Below are positions 37,643-46,891 of a stretch of DNA of 64,000 bases, one piece after another. The notes beneath the pieces were generated by a model, which worked only from the letters and a program-made list of their open reading frames with translations, was not told where the DNA came from and searched no databases. The translations under genes were made by a program, and so were the position numbers. Numbering within the stretch: position 1 is the first letter of the stretch; every line of letters begins with the position of its first letter. The stretch comes from Shewanella sp. NIFS-20-20 (GTDB taxonomy: Bacteria > Pseudomonadota > Gammaproteobacteria > Enterobacterales > Shewanellaceae), in contig NZ_JAHUTT010000001.1 in NCBI RefSeq assembly GCF_019209865.1, positions 84,453-148,452 of the forward strand, given 5' to 3'.

Positions 37643-38359
37643 TTAGTCTTCTAAGTTACCGCAAAAACGGTAGCCTTCACCATGAATGGTGGCAATGATT
37701 TCTGGCGTATCAGGCTGACTTTCGAAGTGCTTACGGATACGACGAATCGTCACGTCAACAGTACGATCGTGTGGCTTCAGCTCACGACCAGTCATCTTCA
37801 TCAGTAAGTCAGCACGGCTTAAAATCTTACCTGGGTTCTCAACAAAGTGCAGCATGGCGCGGAACTCACTGCGTGGCAGCTTGTAAGATTCACCTTGTGG
37901 GCTCACCAATGAGCGGCTGTTGATTTCCAGAGACCAACCGTTGAAACGATAGAATTCAACTGAACTCTTTTCTTCAACGTCATGGCCAGTGCTGCTAACA
38001 CGAGTCAACAAGTTACGGGCACGAATAGTCAGCTCTCTTGGGTTAAATGGCTTGGTGATATAGTCATCAGCACCAATTTCCAGACCTAAGATCTTATCAA
38101 CTTCATTATCACGACCCGTTAAGAAAATCAGGCCAATGTTGTTGATTTCACGCAATTCGCGCGCTAACAGCAAACCATTTTTACCAGGCAAGTTAATATC
38201 CATCACCACCAGGTTGATTTTATTTTCCTGCAGGGCTTTATGCATTTCTGCGCCATCATTGGCCTCAGTTACCACATATCCTTCAGCTTCAAAAATACTT
38301 CTCAGCGTATTGCGGGTAACTGCTTCATCTTCAACGATCAGAATGTGCGGGTTTTGCAT
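37643..38359 (-). CDS. arcA: Two-component response regulator ArcA
   Basis: Redox-responsive OmpR-family regulator. 238 residues, the same length as E. coli ArcA and very similar through the receiver domain: the phosphorylated Asp is D54 in [10 protein letters not shown], followed by [11 protein letters not shown] and [10 protein letters not shown]. The winged-helix domain occupies about 135-232. Shewanella ArcA is known to be phosphorylated through ArcS/HptA instead of ArcB; none of these sensors is in the window. AGGTAA lies just before the ATG. Confidence 0.95.
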   Translation of the reverse strand: MQNPHILIVEDEAVTRNTLRSIFEAEGYVVTEANDGAEMHKALQENKINLVVMDINLPGKNGLLLARELREINNIGLIFLTGRDNEVDKILGLEIGADDYITKPFNPRELTIRARNLLTRVSSTGHDVEEKSSVEFYRFNGWSLEINSRSLVSPQGESYKLPRSEFRAMLHFVENPGKILSRADLLMKMTGRELKPHDRTVDVTIRRIRKHFESQPDTPEIIATIHGEGYRFCGNLED

Positions 38360-38963
38360 GTCATTTACCTAAAAAAATTTAATCAAATTATCGCTAACGA
38401 TACACAGTCACGAGCTAATGAATAGCTGAGCTCAATTGCAAAAGACAATCAAGCGAGTCCCAGTCATAAGATTTTTTGACGGGTACAAACAACACTGTGT
38501 AATAAGGTTAGTAAAATCTGCAATATCCGTGGAGTTTTTTTTAAAACTCACATGGGAAATACGACAGTTGCTTACACTTCGATTAACAATAGACGAAATA
38601 AGTTCAATCACAGTTGTTTTTTTGTGAAGTATATTAAATCGTCAATTCAAAAATGAGTTTCATTGCAACTGAGTTGCCATCCTTTTAAACCGATTCGTGA
38701 AATGTGTGCTTCGGTGTTGACGCTCTAGGATGGTGGTTAGCTAATCAACCCTATTAGTGTACTCGTTTTGGGCATTTGTTAACAAATTAATTGTTAAAAA
38801 AACTATGAAGTGGCGTGATCTTAATCAATTTTTACGGAATTTGTTCGCTAAAGCAGCGATATAGGGCGGTTGAATATGGCTCATTTTGGCCAAGATGCTG
38901 GCGACGACCGCAAAGCTAGCTAAACTGTGGATGGATTTTTGTTCATGCAACTGGGTTGTCCAT
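38360..38963. other. About 600-bp AT-rich region upstream of arcA
   Basis: No convincing gene. It holds the arcA promoter (minus strand) and the 5' region of the DUF3293 gene (plus strand). Two GTTAAC/GTTAAA elements at about 38777-38797 recall ArcA half-sites, but with the wrong spacing. A 63-codon plus-strand frame at 38436 lacks a ribosome-binding site and any family resemblance. Confidence 0.45.
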
Positions 38964-39410
38964 ATGACACAGATCACACTTGAGCTTTGGCACGCCTATC
39001 AAAATAGCATTTTTTTGTTAACGCAAGCGCTGAGCGCGAACACCAACTTTGCGATTGTCACTGCCGCTAATCCGCTTGGCGTTAGCCATAATGTTGGCCA
39101 AAACCGCTTATTTGATCGACAAATGCAACATGACATTCAACAATTACAGGTGCCTTATCGGCGAATTATCGGTGCCAGTCCCGATGGTAAACATCGTGAG
39201 CCTGGCTGGGCGGTGATGCAGCCTCTGGCAGAGGCGATCGCACTGGCAGCCCGTTGGCGGCAGCTAGCCATTTATTATGTGCAATCAGACCGCTTAGGTT
39301 TAGTGAGTTGTGACGCTCGCAGACCCCAAGTCGATTTGGGCTTGTTTAGTGCTAGGGCCACTGTCGTCAGTGAATTGCCCCGTGACCTAGATGACTGGTT
39401 TTATCTTTAA
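38964..39410 (+). CDS. DUF3293 family protein
   Basis: 148 residues from the ATG at 38964. Recognised as DUF3293 from A-I-V-T-A-A-N-P at about 30-37, N-R-L-F-D-R-Q-M near 50-57 and the G-A-S-P-D-G-K-H-R-E-P-G-W motif around 73-85. The frame is open to 38886, but those 26 extra residues look unrelated, and the domain's aromatic start (L-W-H-A-Y) comes right after the chosen Met. The Shine-Dalgarno is weak. Function unknown. Confidence 0.75.
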   Translation: MTQITLELWHAYQNSIFLLTQALSANTNFAIVTAANPLGVSHNVGQNRLFDRQMQHDIQQLQVPYRRIIGASPDGKHREPGWAVMQPLAEAIALAARWRQLAIYYVQSDRLGLVSCDARRPQVDLGLFSARATVVSELPRDLDDWFYL

Positions 39411-39552
39411 CGCCGCAGCGGTCTTGGCTGGCACTAATTGCAGCGTCATTTGGCTTAACTTGAAATATTTTTGGCTATTGATGTTTTTTTGTTGACCAAG
39501 TTGCTGATTGCTTGTTAATTTTCACCTGTTCATTGGCTTGACAATGAATACT

Positions 39553-39717
39553 CAGAAGAGGTGCGTTAACCAGGTAAGCGAGCGTAAGGGCACATACCCT
39601 GCTAATACTCGTCGAGGGGGATTAACGCCGAGTGATGATGACTGATGTGGGTCATGATTGCGGTCGAGTGGGCTGAATCCTACTGATTGTCACCTGTGTT
39701 TAGGTGGAGAGCTTCTG
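39553..39717 (+). promoter_or_regulatory. Lysine riboswitch (L-box) aptamer
   Basis: The conserved core is readable: closing stem CAGAAG (39553-39558) with CTTCTG (39712-39717), then AGAGGTGCG after the first strand, GAGGGGGATTAACGCCGAG in the middle, and GGGCTGAATCC followed by GATTGTCACCTG near the 3' side, all in the order found in the E. coli lysC leader. About 147 bp separate it from the lysC ATG, leaving room for an expression platform. No obvious T-run terminator was found there, so translation-level or Rho-linked control is possible. Confidence 0.92.
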
Positions 39718-39863
39718 GTGGCAATTATCTTCTTCTGCCTTGATGGTAGGTGGTTGATCTCATTTCGCCCCAGGCTCTTCGAACGATGTTTAAGTTCGGA
39801 GTGGTTTATGTCTTTATATTTTCATGTCTTGTGCCAGCGCGTCACTCTATGGGAGGGCGTGTC

Positions 39864-41231
39864 ATGTTAAGTGATTCATTAGTTGTTGCTAAATTTGGTG
39901 GCACCTCAGTGGCCAACAGCGAGGCGTTAGCGCTCAGCGCGGCCATTATCGGTGCCGACACCCGGCGGCGTTTAGTGGTCGTTAGCGCCGCTGGCGGCGT
40001 GACTAATCTGTTGGTTGAACTGACCTCGGTGATCTCAGCGGAGCTGCGTTATCAGCTGCTAAAGGATATCGCCACTATCCAATATCGAATGTTGGATGCC
40101 TTAGGTCGCCCCGCCGATGTGGCCGCAATTATCGATGGTTTACTCAGCCGGATGGCGGTATTAAGCGAGCGGTTAGCCGAGGATAGAAGCAAGGCGCTTA
40201 AGGATGAGCTGTTGGCTTGTGGCGAGTTATGCTCATCGCAATTATTTGCCGCGACGCTTCGCCAACAAGGGATAAATGCCATTAGTTTTGACGTTAGAAC
40301 CGTCATGCGTACCGACAGTTACTTTGGCCGAGCCGAGCCTCAACTCGAGATGATTGCGCACTTGGCCCAGCTCCATTTAGCGCCGCTTTTAAAGGATCAG
40401 GTGGTGGTGACTCAGGGGTTCATTGGTCGCGATAGTGAGCAAATGACCACCACCTTAGGTCGCGGTGGCAGTGACTATTCGGCGGCATTATTAGCCGAGG
40501 CTTTAGGGGCGATTGCGGTTGAAATTTGGACCGACGTTGCGGGTATTTACAGTACCGATCCTCGCCTCGCGGCTAATGCGAAACCCTTGGCCGAAATTAG
40601 TTTTAATGAGGCGGCGGAAATGGCGACTTTTGGGGCCAAGGTGTTGCACCCTGCCACGATTTTACCTGCCGTGCGCCGCGGCATTGAAGTGTTTGTCGGC
40701 TCCAGTCGCGAGCCGGAGCGCGGAGGCACTTGGATCCGTAACCGCATCAATAACCCGCCTTTGTACCGCGCCATCGCGGTGCGCCGCGATCAAACCTTAG
40801 TCACGTTACATAGTCTGCAAATGTTACACGCCCGCGGCTTTCTGGCCGAAACCTTTGCGACATTAGCGCGCCATAAAATCAGTGTTGATTTAATTACAAC
40901 CTCCGAGGTTAATGTGGCCCTGACCTTAGATAAAACCGGCTCTGATTCCAGTGGCGAAGGGTTGTTAAGTGATCAACTCTTAACTGAGCTGGCGGAACAT
41001 TGCCGGGTACAGGTGGAGCAAAACTTAGTCTTGGTGGCGATCATTGGCAATCGCATCGCATCGACCCCAGGTGTGTGCCGTCAGGTGTTTGAAGTGCTTG
41101 AGCAGGTGAATGTTCGCATGATTTGCCAAGGCGCTAGCCCCCACAATTTATGCGTGTTAGTGAATGAGCAAGAGGTGGCAAGTTTGGTGGCGGCATTGCA
41201 TGGTCGCTTGTTCGAAGATCTAAGCGCATGA
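39864..41231 (+). CDS. lysC: Lysine-sensitive aspartokinase III
   Basis: Phosphorylates aspartate, the entry step to lysine and other aspartate-family amino acids. K-F-G-G-T-S at residues 10-15 is the ATP site; the catalytic region continues through T-L-G-R-G-G-S-D-Y, and two ACT-type modules follow at the C-terminus. 455 residues. The frame is open through the leader to 39750, but GGGAGGG lies 6-12 bp before the ATG at 39864, and the product then starts M-L-S-D-S-L-V-V-A-K-F-G-G, as expected. Controlled by the lysine riboswitch upstream; its stop overlaps the next gene (ATGA). Confidence 0.95.
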   Translation: MLSDSLVVAKFGGTSVANSEALALSAAIIGADTRRRLVVVSAAGGVTNLLVELTSVISAELRYQLLKDIATIQYRMLDALGRPADVAAIIDGLLSRMAVLSERLAEDRSKALKDELLACGELCSSQLFAATLRQQGINAISFDVRTVMRTDSYFGRAEPQLEMIAHLAQLHLAPLLKDQVVVTQGFIGRDSEQMTTTLGRGGSDYSAALLAEALGAIAVEIWTDVAGIYSTDPRLAANAKPLAEISFNEAAEMATFGAKVLHPATILPAVRRGIEVFVGSSREPERGGTWIRNRINNPPLYRAIAVRRDQTLVTLHSLQMLHARGFLAETFATLARHKISVDLITTSEVNVALTLDKTGSDSSGEGLLSDQLLTELAEHCRVQVEQNLVLVAIIGNRIASTPGVCRQVFEVLEQVNVRMICQGASPHNLCVLVNEQEVASLVAALHGRLFEDLSA

Positions 41232-42370
41232 ATCAGCCTCAATCACAATCGCTGGTAATAGGGCAGTTAGCCACAGGACATGAGCTGAGCATTCCTTGTT
41301 ATCGCTTTAGTGGGCGCGATAGTCAGGCGCCCTCGGTGTACATTCAGGCCAATGTCCATGGCGCTGAAGTGCAAGGCAATGCTGTCATTTACCAATTAAT
41401 GGAGCGTCTGGCTGAACTCACCATTCTTGGGGATATCTGCTTAGTGCCGCTGGCCAATCCGTTGGCCATCAATCAAAAAAGCGGCGAGTTTACCTTGGGG
41501 CGTTTCGATCCTATCACTGGCATTAACTGGAACCGGGAATATGCCAATTTAACCCCCGCACCAGATTGGTTACCTGCGCATCTGGCGCTGGATGATCAGC
41601 AATTAGCGGCCGCTTTTCGTCAGCAAATGTTGGCCAGTATTGAGGCCCGTTTGCATCAAGATTATGGCTTGTCCACTGGCAAGCGCCAAGCCTTGCTGTT
41701 GCAGTCAATGGCGCATCAGGCGGATATTGTGCTGGATCTTCATACCGGCCCTAAATCCGCGAAACATTTATACTGCCCAGCCTATGCGGCCAGTGCGGCC
41801 TGTTACTTTGCGATTGAGCATGTGTTATTGATGCCCAATACCTTCGGTGGTGCCATGGATGAAGCGGTATTTTACCCTTGGTGGCAATTGCGTCAGCAAG
41901 CCGCAGCATTAGGGCGAACCCTAGATATTGGAGCCGATGCCTTTACCTTGGAGCTTGGCAGTCAAGAGCGGATCGATATGGCGGATGCCAAGGTCGATGC
42001 CGAGGGGATCTTGGCCTATCTGAGTTATCGCGGTGTGATTGCCAATGCGATTGCGCCCACCCCCATGGTGCGTCATGGCTGTTGGCTGCGCGATTATCGC
42101 CAATACTTTGCGCCTCAAGCGGGGATGGTGGAATATCTCGCCAAGCCGGGGGATATCATCGGCGCGGGTGAGGCTCTGGTCCGGCTATTGCAGGTCGATA
42201 AATTTGGCTCCCCAGCAGCGCTGACAGAATGTCTCTGCCCTGACGATGCTATTGCTATTTTGCATTTTGCCTCGGCATCTGTGTATCAAGGCACTGAGCT
42301 TTATAAATTAATGACCCACACTTTTGAGCTTACCGCTGCGCGGGCGGCCGACATTCAATCTAAAGCTTAG
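41228..42370 (+). CDS. Succinylglutamate desuccinylase/aspartoacylase (AstE/AspA) family protein
   Basis: Zinc-dependent amidohydrolase family of 380 residues. Zinc ligands are H44 and E47 in N-V-H-G-A-E and H172 in D-L-H-T-G-P. A catalytic Glu is likely in the later F-T-L-E-L-G-S. A C-terminal beta-barrel module contains G-M-V-E-Y-L-A-K-P-G-D and matches lipoyl-like domains seen in this family. It overlaps lysC by 4 nt and is therefore under the same riboswitch. That context, with no arginine-catabolism (ast) genes nearby, points to a role tied to lysine or diaminopimelate metabolism; the substrate is unknown. Confidence 0.85.
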   Translation: MNQPQSQSLVIGQLATGHELSIPCYRFSGRDSQAPSVYIQANVHGAEVQGNAVIYQLMERLAELTILGDICLVPLANPLAINQKSGEFTLGRFDPITGINWNREYANLTPAPDWLPAHLALDDQQLAAAFRQQMLASIEARLHQDYGLSTGKRQALLLQSMAHQADIVLDLHTGPKSAKHLYCPAYAASAACYFAIEHVLLMPNTFGGAMDEAVFYPWWQLRQQAAALGRTLDIGADAFTLELGSQERIDMADAKVDAEGILAYLSYRGVIANAIAPTPMVRHGCWLRDYRQYFAPQAGMVEYLAKPGDIIGAGEALVRLLQVDKFGSPAALTECLCPDDAIAILHFASASVYQGTELYKLMTHTFELTAARAADIQSKA

Positions 42371-42407
42371 CCCTAAGACATCGGGGGGCTTGAGTCGCTC
42401 CTAATGG

Positions 42408-45400
42408 CTAGGACTTATGGTGTGACACCGCCCTTACTGGTCGCCGAGCCAGATTCACTGCTCTAGCAAGCATCAAGGTGATCATTAACCATAAACTTAG
42501 GCCCATGGCTCCGCCACCGCTGCTGCTTTCTACTGCACTCGGAGGTGTCGGCGCGGCGGTGATGGTGACACTGACGGTCACGGGCGCTGAGCTCGATTGC
42601 CCATCCGAGGCACTGACACTGAAGCGTAATTCACCGCTGCTTGGCGCCACAAAGCTGAGGGTGCCGCTGGCGTCGATGGTTGTCGCCACTTGCGGGCCTG
42701 ATAATTGCTGCCATTGGTAGCTGAGGCTGTCGTTATCAACATCGCTGCCATTGGCGGCAATGGTGACGTTAGATCCGCCAGTCACAGTTTGAGTTAATGG
42801 CTGCGGATTGATGATAGGTAGATCATTGACTGGATTGATGGTTAAGCTGACTGTGACTGGGGCACTGTCTTGCTGCGCCGCATTGGTCGCAATATAACTA
42901 AAGCTGTCTTGACCAAAATAGTGAGTGTCCGCTTGATAAGTCACCAATCCGCCATCAAGGAGGCTCAACTGGCCATGACTGGGGGCGGTATCAACCCGAA
43001 TGCTCTGGTAAGCACTGGTGGGGGCTATGCTGATGGGGAGCACGCCACGAATACTCTCTGCGCCGATAACAACCTCAGTGCTGAGTGTTTGCTCGAGACG
43101 ATTATCATTGCTGAGCACATTAAATTCGATCGAGGTATCTTCATTGACTGCAATGCTATCTGGCGCCGGCAGCGCAGTATTTACCGCTATCGCATTGACG
43201 CTGAGTTGCAACTGGCCGGCGGAGGTCGTGGCTAAACCAAAGACTTCGCCGTTAGTGGGTAAGGTGCCTTCGCCGTTATAGTATTGGCGACTGCCTTGAG
43301 AGCCATCATTATTTTCTGCGCCAATAGTTAACGCGCTAGGAGGATCGTTAACGGCAATATAATGAAAGTAAATTTGCTGATGCTGACCAAGCCCTATCCA
43401 CACCGCAAAGCTATAGGCCTGATTACCTGAGGCCAAGTAAGGTTCGGCATTGTCCCATTCCACCACCATATAATCATTACCATCGAGACTCATCAGCCGA
43501 CTGTAAATATTGCCGCCGCTCGGCTCTGTGGGTCCTTGTAAATCTAAATCGCTCCAGAAGGGGGCAATGACGCGGTTAGGGGTTTGGCTGGCTGGGATGG
43601 CTTGATTGGTAAAACTGCCGGCAAGGTTGAGATTGCCAGGGGCAACGATGCCATTATCAGAGACAGACAAGGTTTGGTATTCAGTGCCGAGATAATAAAA
43701 GCTTGGCGTGGTGAGGGTAAAGCTGACTTCATCGCAATTGCCGCTGCACGATAATGGCGCCACTGTGCCACTGATCCTCGGTAAAGTGATCGCGGCAGGG
43801 CTGATGTTTAAGCCGCCACTTTGTAATTGTCCTTGCCAAGCAAGCACCTGGTCACTCACGTTAAGTTCTCTGGTTTGGCCTTGTTCCACTTGGACTGTGG
43901 CGGCGGTATCGAACACTAAATTATCACTAAGCTCAGCCGTTAACGAGACACTACTGGCGGTCAGTAGGTTGGTGACTTGCCACTCGATTTGGGTGCTGGC
44001 CTCTGGGGCAATGCTGCTCTTCGTGCTGCTAAATGTGAGAATGTCTGGGCGACTGTTATTGGTAAATTGAGCCAATAATGGCAGCTGTTGCCGCGGGCCT
44101 GACGTGGGCGTGAATAGCACCCGGCCAAATTGCCAGCCACTGCCGGCGGAAGATGCTTGGCTGGCGCTGACACTTAAGCTCGCGCTACTGTTTGCGGCTA
44201 TATTGATTAGGGTTTGATCAGGGGTGATCAGTAAATCATCGCTGCGAGTTGAGACGCTAAGTTCGTGGGCTTGTTGACCATGATTGTGAATATTAAGGGT
44301 GAACTCGCAGTGGATCACGCAATTGTTGTCGACGAGAGCTAAGCTATCAAAGCTCAATTCGGCCGCGGCCGCTTGGCCAAGGTCGGCCCGCCCAGCTCCC
44401 GTGATAAAAGGCGTTACTGGGCTGCCGTCCGCCGTGCTCAAGCCATCAAATTGACTACTAGAGACCAATAAGCTTTTGATGGCGGCAACGCTTAATTGCG
44501 GATGCAAAGCCGTTAAGAGGGCGCCAGCCCCTGCCACTTGCGGGCTGGCCATACTCGTGCCTGAAAACTGGATAAACCCATTGCTGCCATTTGCGGATAA
44601 TATATCGGTGCCCGGCGCACTGATTTCAGGCTTTAGTGCCGCCAGATTTGGAACGGGCCCCTGACTGCTGCTGGCATTGACTACGTCGGCGAGTGCGGGC
44701 TGAATGAATGTTTGGGCATCAAGGGCAATGCTGATGTTAGTGCCGGAACTGTGTTGGTTAAGCAGCCATTGGCCATCGCTTGCGGATACCATAAATCCCG
44801 GGATATTAGCCGCCGGCATATACATGCTAAATGGGGCGCCGTTGACATTGTTATAGGTTAATAACAACTGCCCGCCAGCTTGGCTGACGTTGGCCGCCTT
44901 TTGTTCGAACGTACACGTACCGCGTTCGACTAAAACCATCGCCTGATTGAGACTGGCGGCGGCGAAAGCTTGGCACGCATCGCGATTGTTAGGATCCAGC
45001 ACCGCGGCATGAATTAATGGCGCGCTAAGTGAATTAGTCAGGGGTTGCCCGCTATCTGCGGCCACGGCCGCAATCTGTTGATCATTGGCGGTGAGCAAAT
45101 TGGCGATAATTTTGCCGGTACTGGTGTTGGCCACGGCTAAGCCGGCGTCAATACACGCTGGGCAGCCAATAGAACTCACTCCCATGGCCCCATCGTTGCC
45201 TGCGGCGCTCACTAAGAGCACGCCAGCGGCCTCTGCGGCGCGAAATACGCTCTGATAAGGGCTGTTATCAGGACTCGCGCCTGGCCCGCCTCCCCAAGAG
45301 TTATTTATCACATCGCTGCCATCATTGACGGCATCTTCTAATGCGGCCAATAACATGCTGTCTGAACCCACGCCGCCTTGGCAACTGCTGTCGCTAAATA

Positions 45401-46313
45401 GTGCTTTGTAGATCAGTAGATTGGCACCAGGTGCAACGCCTGATAATTGAATAGTATGTCCGCTTTGATCGGCACTGACGCTGTTGCCTGCGGCAATGCC
45501 GGCCACATGACTGCCATGACCGTTGTAATCTCTAGGGCTTAAATGTTCATCGGCACAAATGGCAAAATCCGGTTGATACCAGCGGGCGATGCTAATTTTG
45601 TTATTACAAAAATTGGGGTTGGCGGCACAATAGTCATCAGTGGCACCAACAGGAGTATCAAAGCCTGCTCCAGCAAACATTGGATGTTCTGGGATAATGC
45701 CGCCATCAATGATGGCAATCTTGATGCCGGAGCCGGCTTGGCTTTGGCCGCCGAGTTGTTGCCATAGCGCACTAGTTCCCATCAGTTGATTGGCGGCATC
45801 TAAGCGTTGTTGATAATAGCGAACCGGATAGATCCCTTTGACCTCTGGATGGTTTTTCAACTTGGCTGCTTCAGCTACGCTAAGTTGGGCACTAAAGCCA
45901 TTGAGTAAGGTCTGATAACGGTAGCCTACGGCTTGCTTATTGGCGATCGCAGTGTCGATAAATTGGTGTTGTTGCTGCAGAATGTGTTGCTGTGCTTGCG
46001 CCATATTAGCTGCGTTATGACGTTGAGGCGACGTCAGCGATGCTCGCTGAAAACCTGACTGCATTGCCAGCGGCGCGCCAGTTAATTCAATAATGTAGGC
46101 GCGCTGAGGGGCGTCAGTGTCAGCACTGTGCTGTGCTATCTCAGGCAAAGAGGGTTTGGCCAATAGGGCTTGCGGCTGGTGGTAAAAACGATAAATTTCA
46201 GGGGCGTTGACCGCGGGATGTGGCGCCGGTTGCGCATTGAGCTGGGTGGCAGGAGCCAATAGCAAAGCCGTCAAGCTCACACTGAGTGTCCAGTGATCTA
46301 GCGATCTATTCAT
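42408..46313 (-). CDS. Large secreted S8 subtilisin-like protease with GlyGly-CTERM tail
   Basis: 1301-residue secreted peptidase. A signal peptide (about 1-27) and an I9-like propeptide (about 70-165) precede the S8 domain. The catalytic triad is D203 in I-I-D-G-G, H266 in N-G-H-G-S-H and S587 in G-T-S-M-A-S-P. A PA domain is inserted at about 430-530. Beta-rich repeats follow, including cadherin-like and Ig/PKD-like modules near 1130-1260. The C-terminus has S-S-S-G-G-G-A-M-G, a hydrophobic helix and an Arg-rich end, the GlyGly-CTERM signal processed by rhombosortase after type II secretion. AAGGA lies upstream of the ATG. Confidence 0.9.
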   Translation of the reverse strand: MNRSLDHWTLSVSLTALLLAPATQLNAQPAPHPAVNAPEIYRFYHQPQALLAKPSLPEIAQHSADTDAPQRAYIIELTGAPLAMQSGFQRASLTSPQRHNAANMAQAQQHILQQQHQFIDTAIANKQAVGYRYQTLLNGFSAQLSVAEAAKLKNHPEVKGIYPVRYYQQRLDAANQLMGTSALWQQLGGQSQAGSGIKIAIIDGGIIPEHPMFAGAGFDTPVGATDDYCAANPNFCNNKISIARWYQPDFAICADEHLSPRDYNGHGSHVAGIAAGNSVSADQSGHTIQLSGVAPGANLLIYKALFSDSSCQGGVGSDSMLLAALEDAVNDGSDVINNSWGGGPGASPDNSPYQSVFRAAEAAGVLLVSAAGNDGAMGVSSIGCPACIDAGLAVANTSTGKIIANLLTANDQQIAAVAADSGQPLTNSLSAPLIHAAVLDPNNRDACQAFAAASLNQAMVLVERGTCTFEQKAANVSQAGGQLLLTYNNVNGAPFSMYMPAANIPGFMVSASDGQWLLNQHSSGTNISIALDAQTFIQPALADVVNASSSQGPVPNLAALKPEISAPGTDILSANGSNGFIQFSGTSMASPQVAGAGALLTALHPQLSVAAIKSLLVSSSQFDGLSTADGSPVTPFITGAGRADLGQAAAAELSFDSLALVDNNCVIHCEFTLNIHNHGQQAHELSVSTRSDDLLITPDQTLINIAANSSASLSVSASQASSAGSGWQFGRVLFTPTSGPRQQLPLLAQFTNNSRPDILTFSSTKSSIAPEASTQIEWQVTNLLTASSVSLTAELSDNLVFDTAATVQVEQGQTRELNVSDQVLAWQGQLQSGGLNISPAAITLPRISGTVAPLSCSGNCDEVSFTLTTPSFYYLGTEYQTLSVSDNGIVAPGNLNLAGSFTNQAIPASQTPNRVIAPFWSDLDLQGPTEPSGGNIYSRLMSLDGNDYMVVEWDNAEPYLASGNQAYSFAVWIGLGQHQQIYFHYIAVNDPPSALTIGAENNDGSQGSRQYYNGEGTLPTNGEVFGLATTSAGQLQLSVNAIAVNTALPAPDSIAVNEDTSIEFNVLSNDNRLEQTLSTEVVIGAESIRGVLPISIAPTSAYQSIRVDTAPSHGQLSLLDGGLVTYQADTHYFGQDSFSYIATNAAQQDSAPVTVSLTINPVNDLPIINPQPLTQTVTGGSNVTIAANGSDVDNDSLSYQWQQLSGPQVATTIDASGTLSFVAPSSGELRFSVSASDGQSSSAPVTVSVTITAAPTPPSAVESSSGGGAMGLSLWLMITLMLARAVNLARRPVRAVSHHKS

Positions 46314-46491
46314 GGTTTTTCCTTTTCCAGCAGAAATACAACACCCTCTGTTAACTATATAGTAGGTGCCAAGACATGTTAGCGAGAATAAAAATTAACA
46401 CAAAAAGTAATTAAGATGTTAATGGTGTTGCATTTTTGCTGAGCTTAATCCACTCTGACGGCTAGTAAGTCACCATTGCACTGAGAGCCTC

Positions 46492-46800
46492 ATGAATCCC
46501 TACCCCGAAAGCTATCGGCTGGCGATCCCGCCGTTAACCAGTCTATTTATGGTGGTGTGGGCTTTGCTGACACCCCTGTGGCAATGGCTATCACCCGCTG
46601 ACGTGGCGGGACACTACCCTTGGTTTTTATACCCATTGTTCGCATCGTTTGCGATTGCGGTGCTGGGGCATGGTTATTTAATCGTGCTGTCGCCAGGCTT
46701 AAAGCGGTTAGATCAGGCATTTTATGCGTTAGTGCATTTACCTTTGGCTTTTGTGATTTGGATTTTTGCCATTATGCAAATGTTAGGGCGAGGCTGGTAA
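46492..46800 (+). CDS. Small inner-membrane protein, unknown function
   Basis: 102 residues with about three hydrophobic helices (roughly 14-33, 42-66 and 77-98). No family recognised. The ATG at 46492 is the only good start; GAGAG lies 7-11 bp upstream. It precedes rluA by 91 bp on the same strand. Confidence 0.6.
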   Translation: MNPYPESYRLAIPPLTSLFMVVWALLTPLWQWLSPADVAGHYPWFLYPLFASFAIAVLGHGYLIVLSPGLKRLDQAFYALVHLPLAFVIWIFAIMQMLGRGW

Positions 46801-46891
46801 CTTGAGACTTAGGCTATAATTTCCAGCTTTTACTTGCGAGACGTGGTGGCTGGGGGTATCTTGGCGCCGCCTAATTAGCCAGAGTCCATCT

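Noticed and set aside
38436..38627. 63-codon plus-strand ORF upstream of arcA
   Set aside because: No ribosome-binding site, no recognisable family, and it lies in AT-rich promoter DNA.
38770..38800. ArcA-type operator upstream of the DUF3293 gene
   Set aside because: The two GTTAA repeats are 15 bp apart instead of about 11, and the region is generally AT-rich.
39750..39863. N-terminal extension of LysC in the same open frame
   Set aside because: It runs through the riboswitch expression region; the product would carry 38 atypical residues, and a strong Shine-Dalgarno precedes the ATG at 39864.
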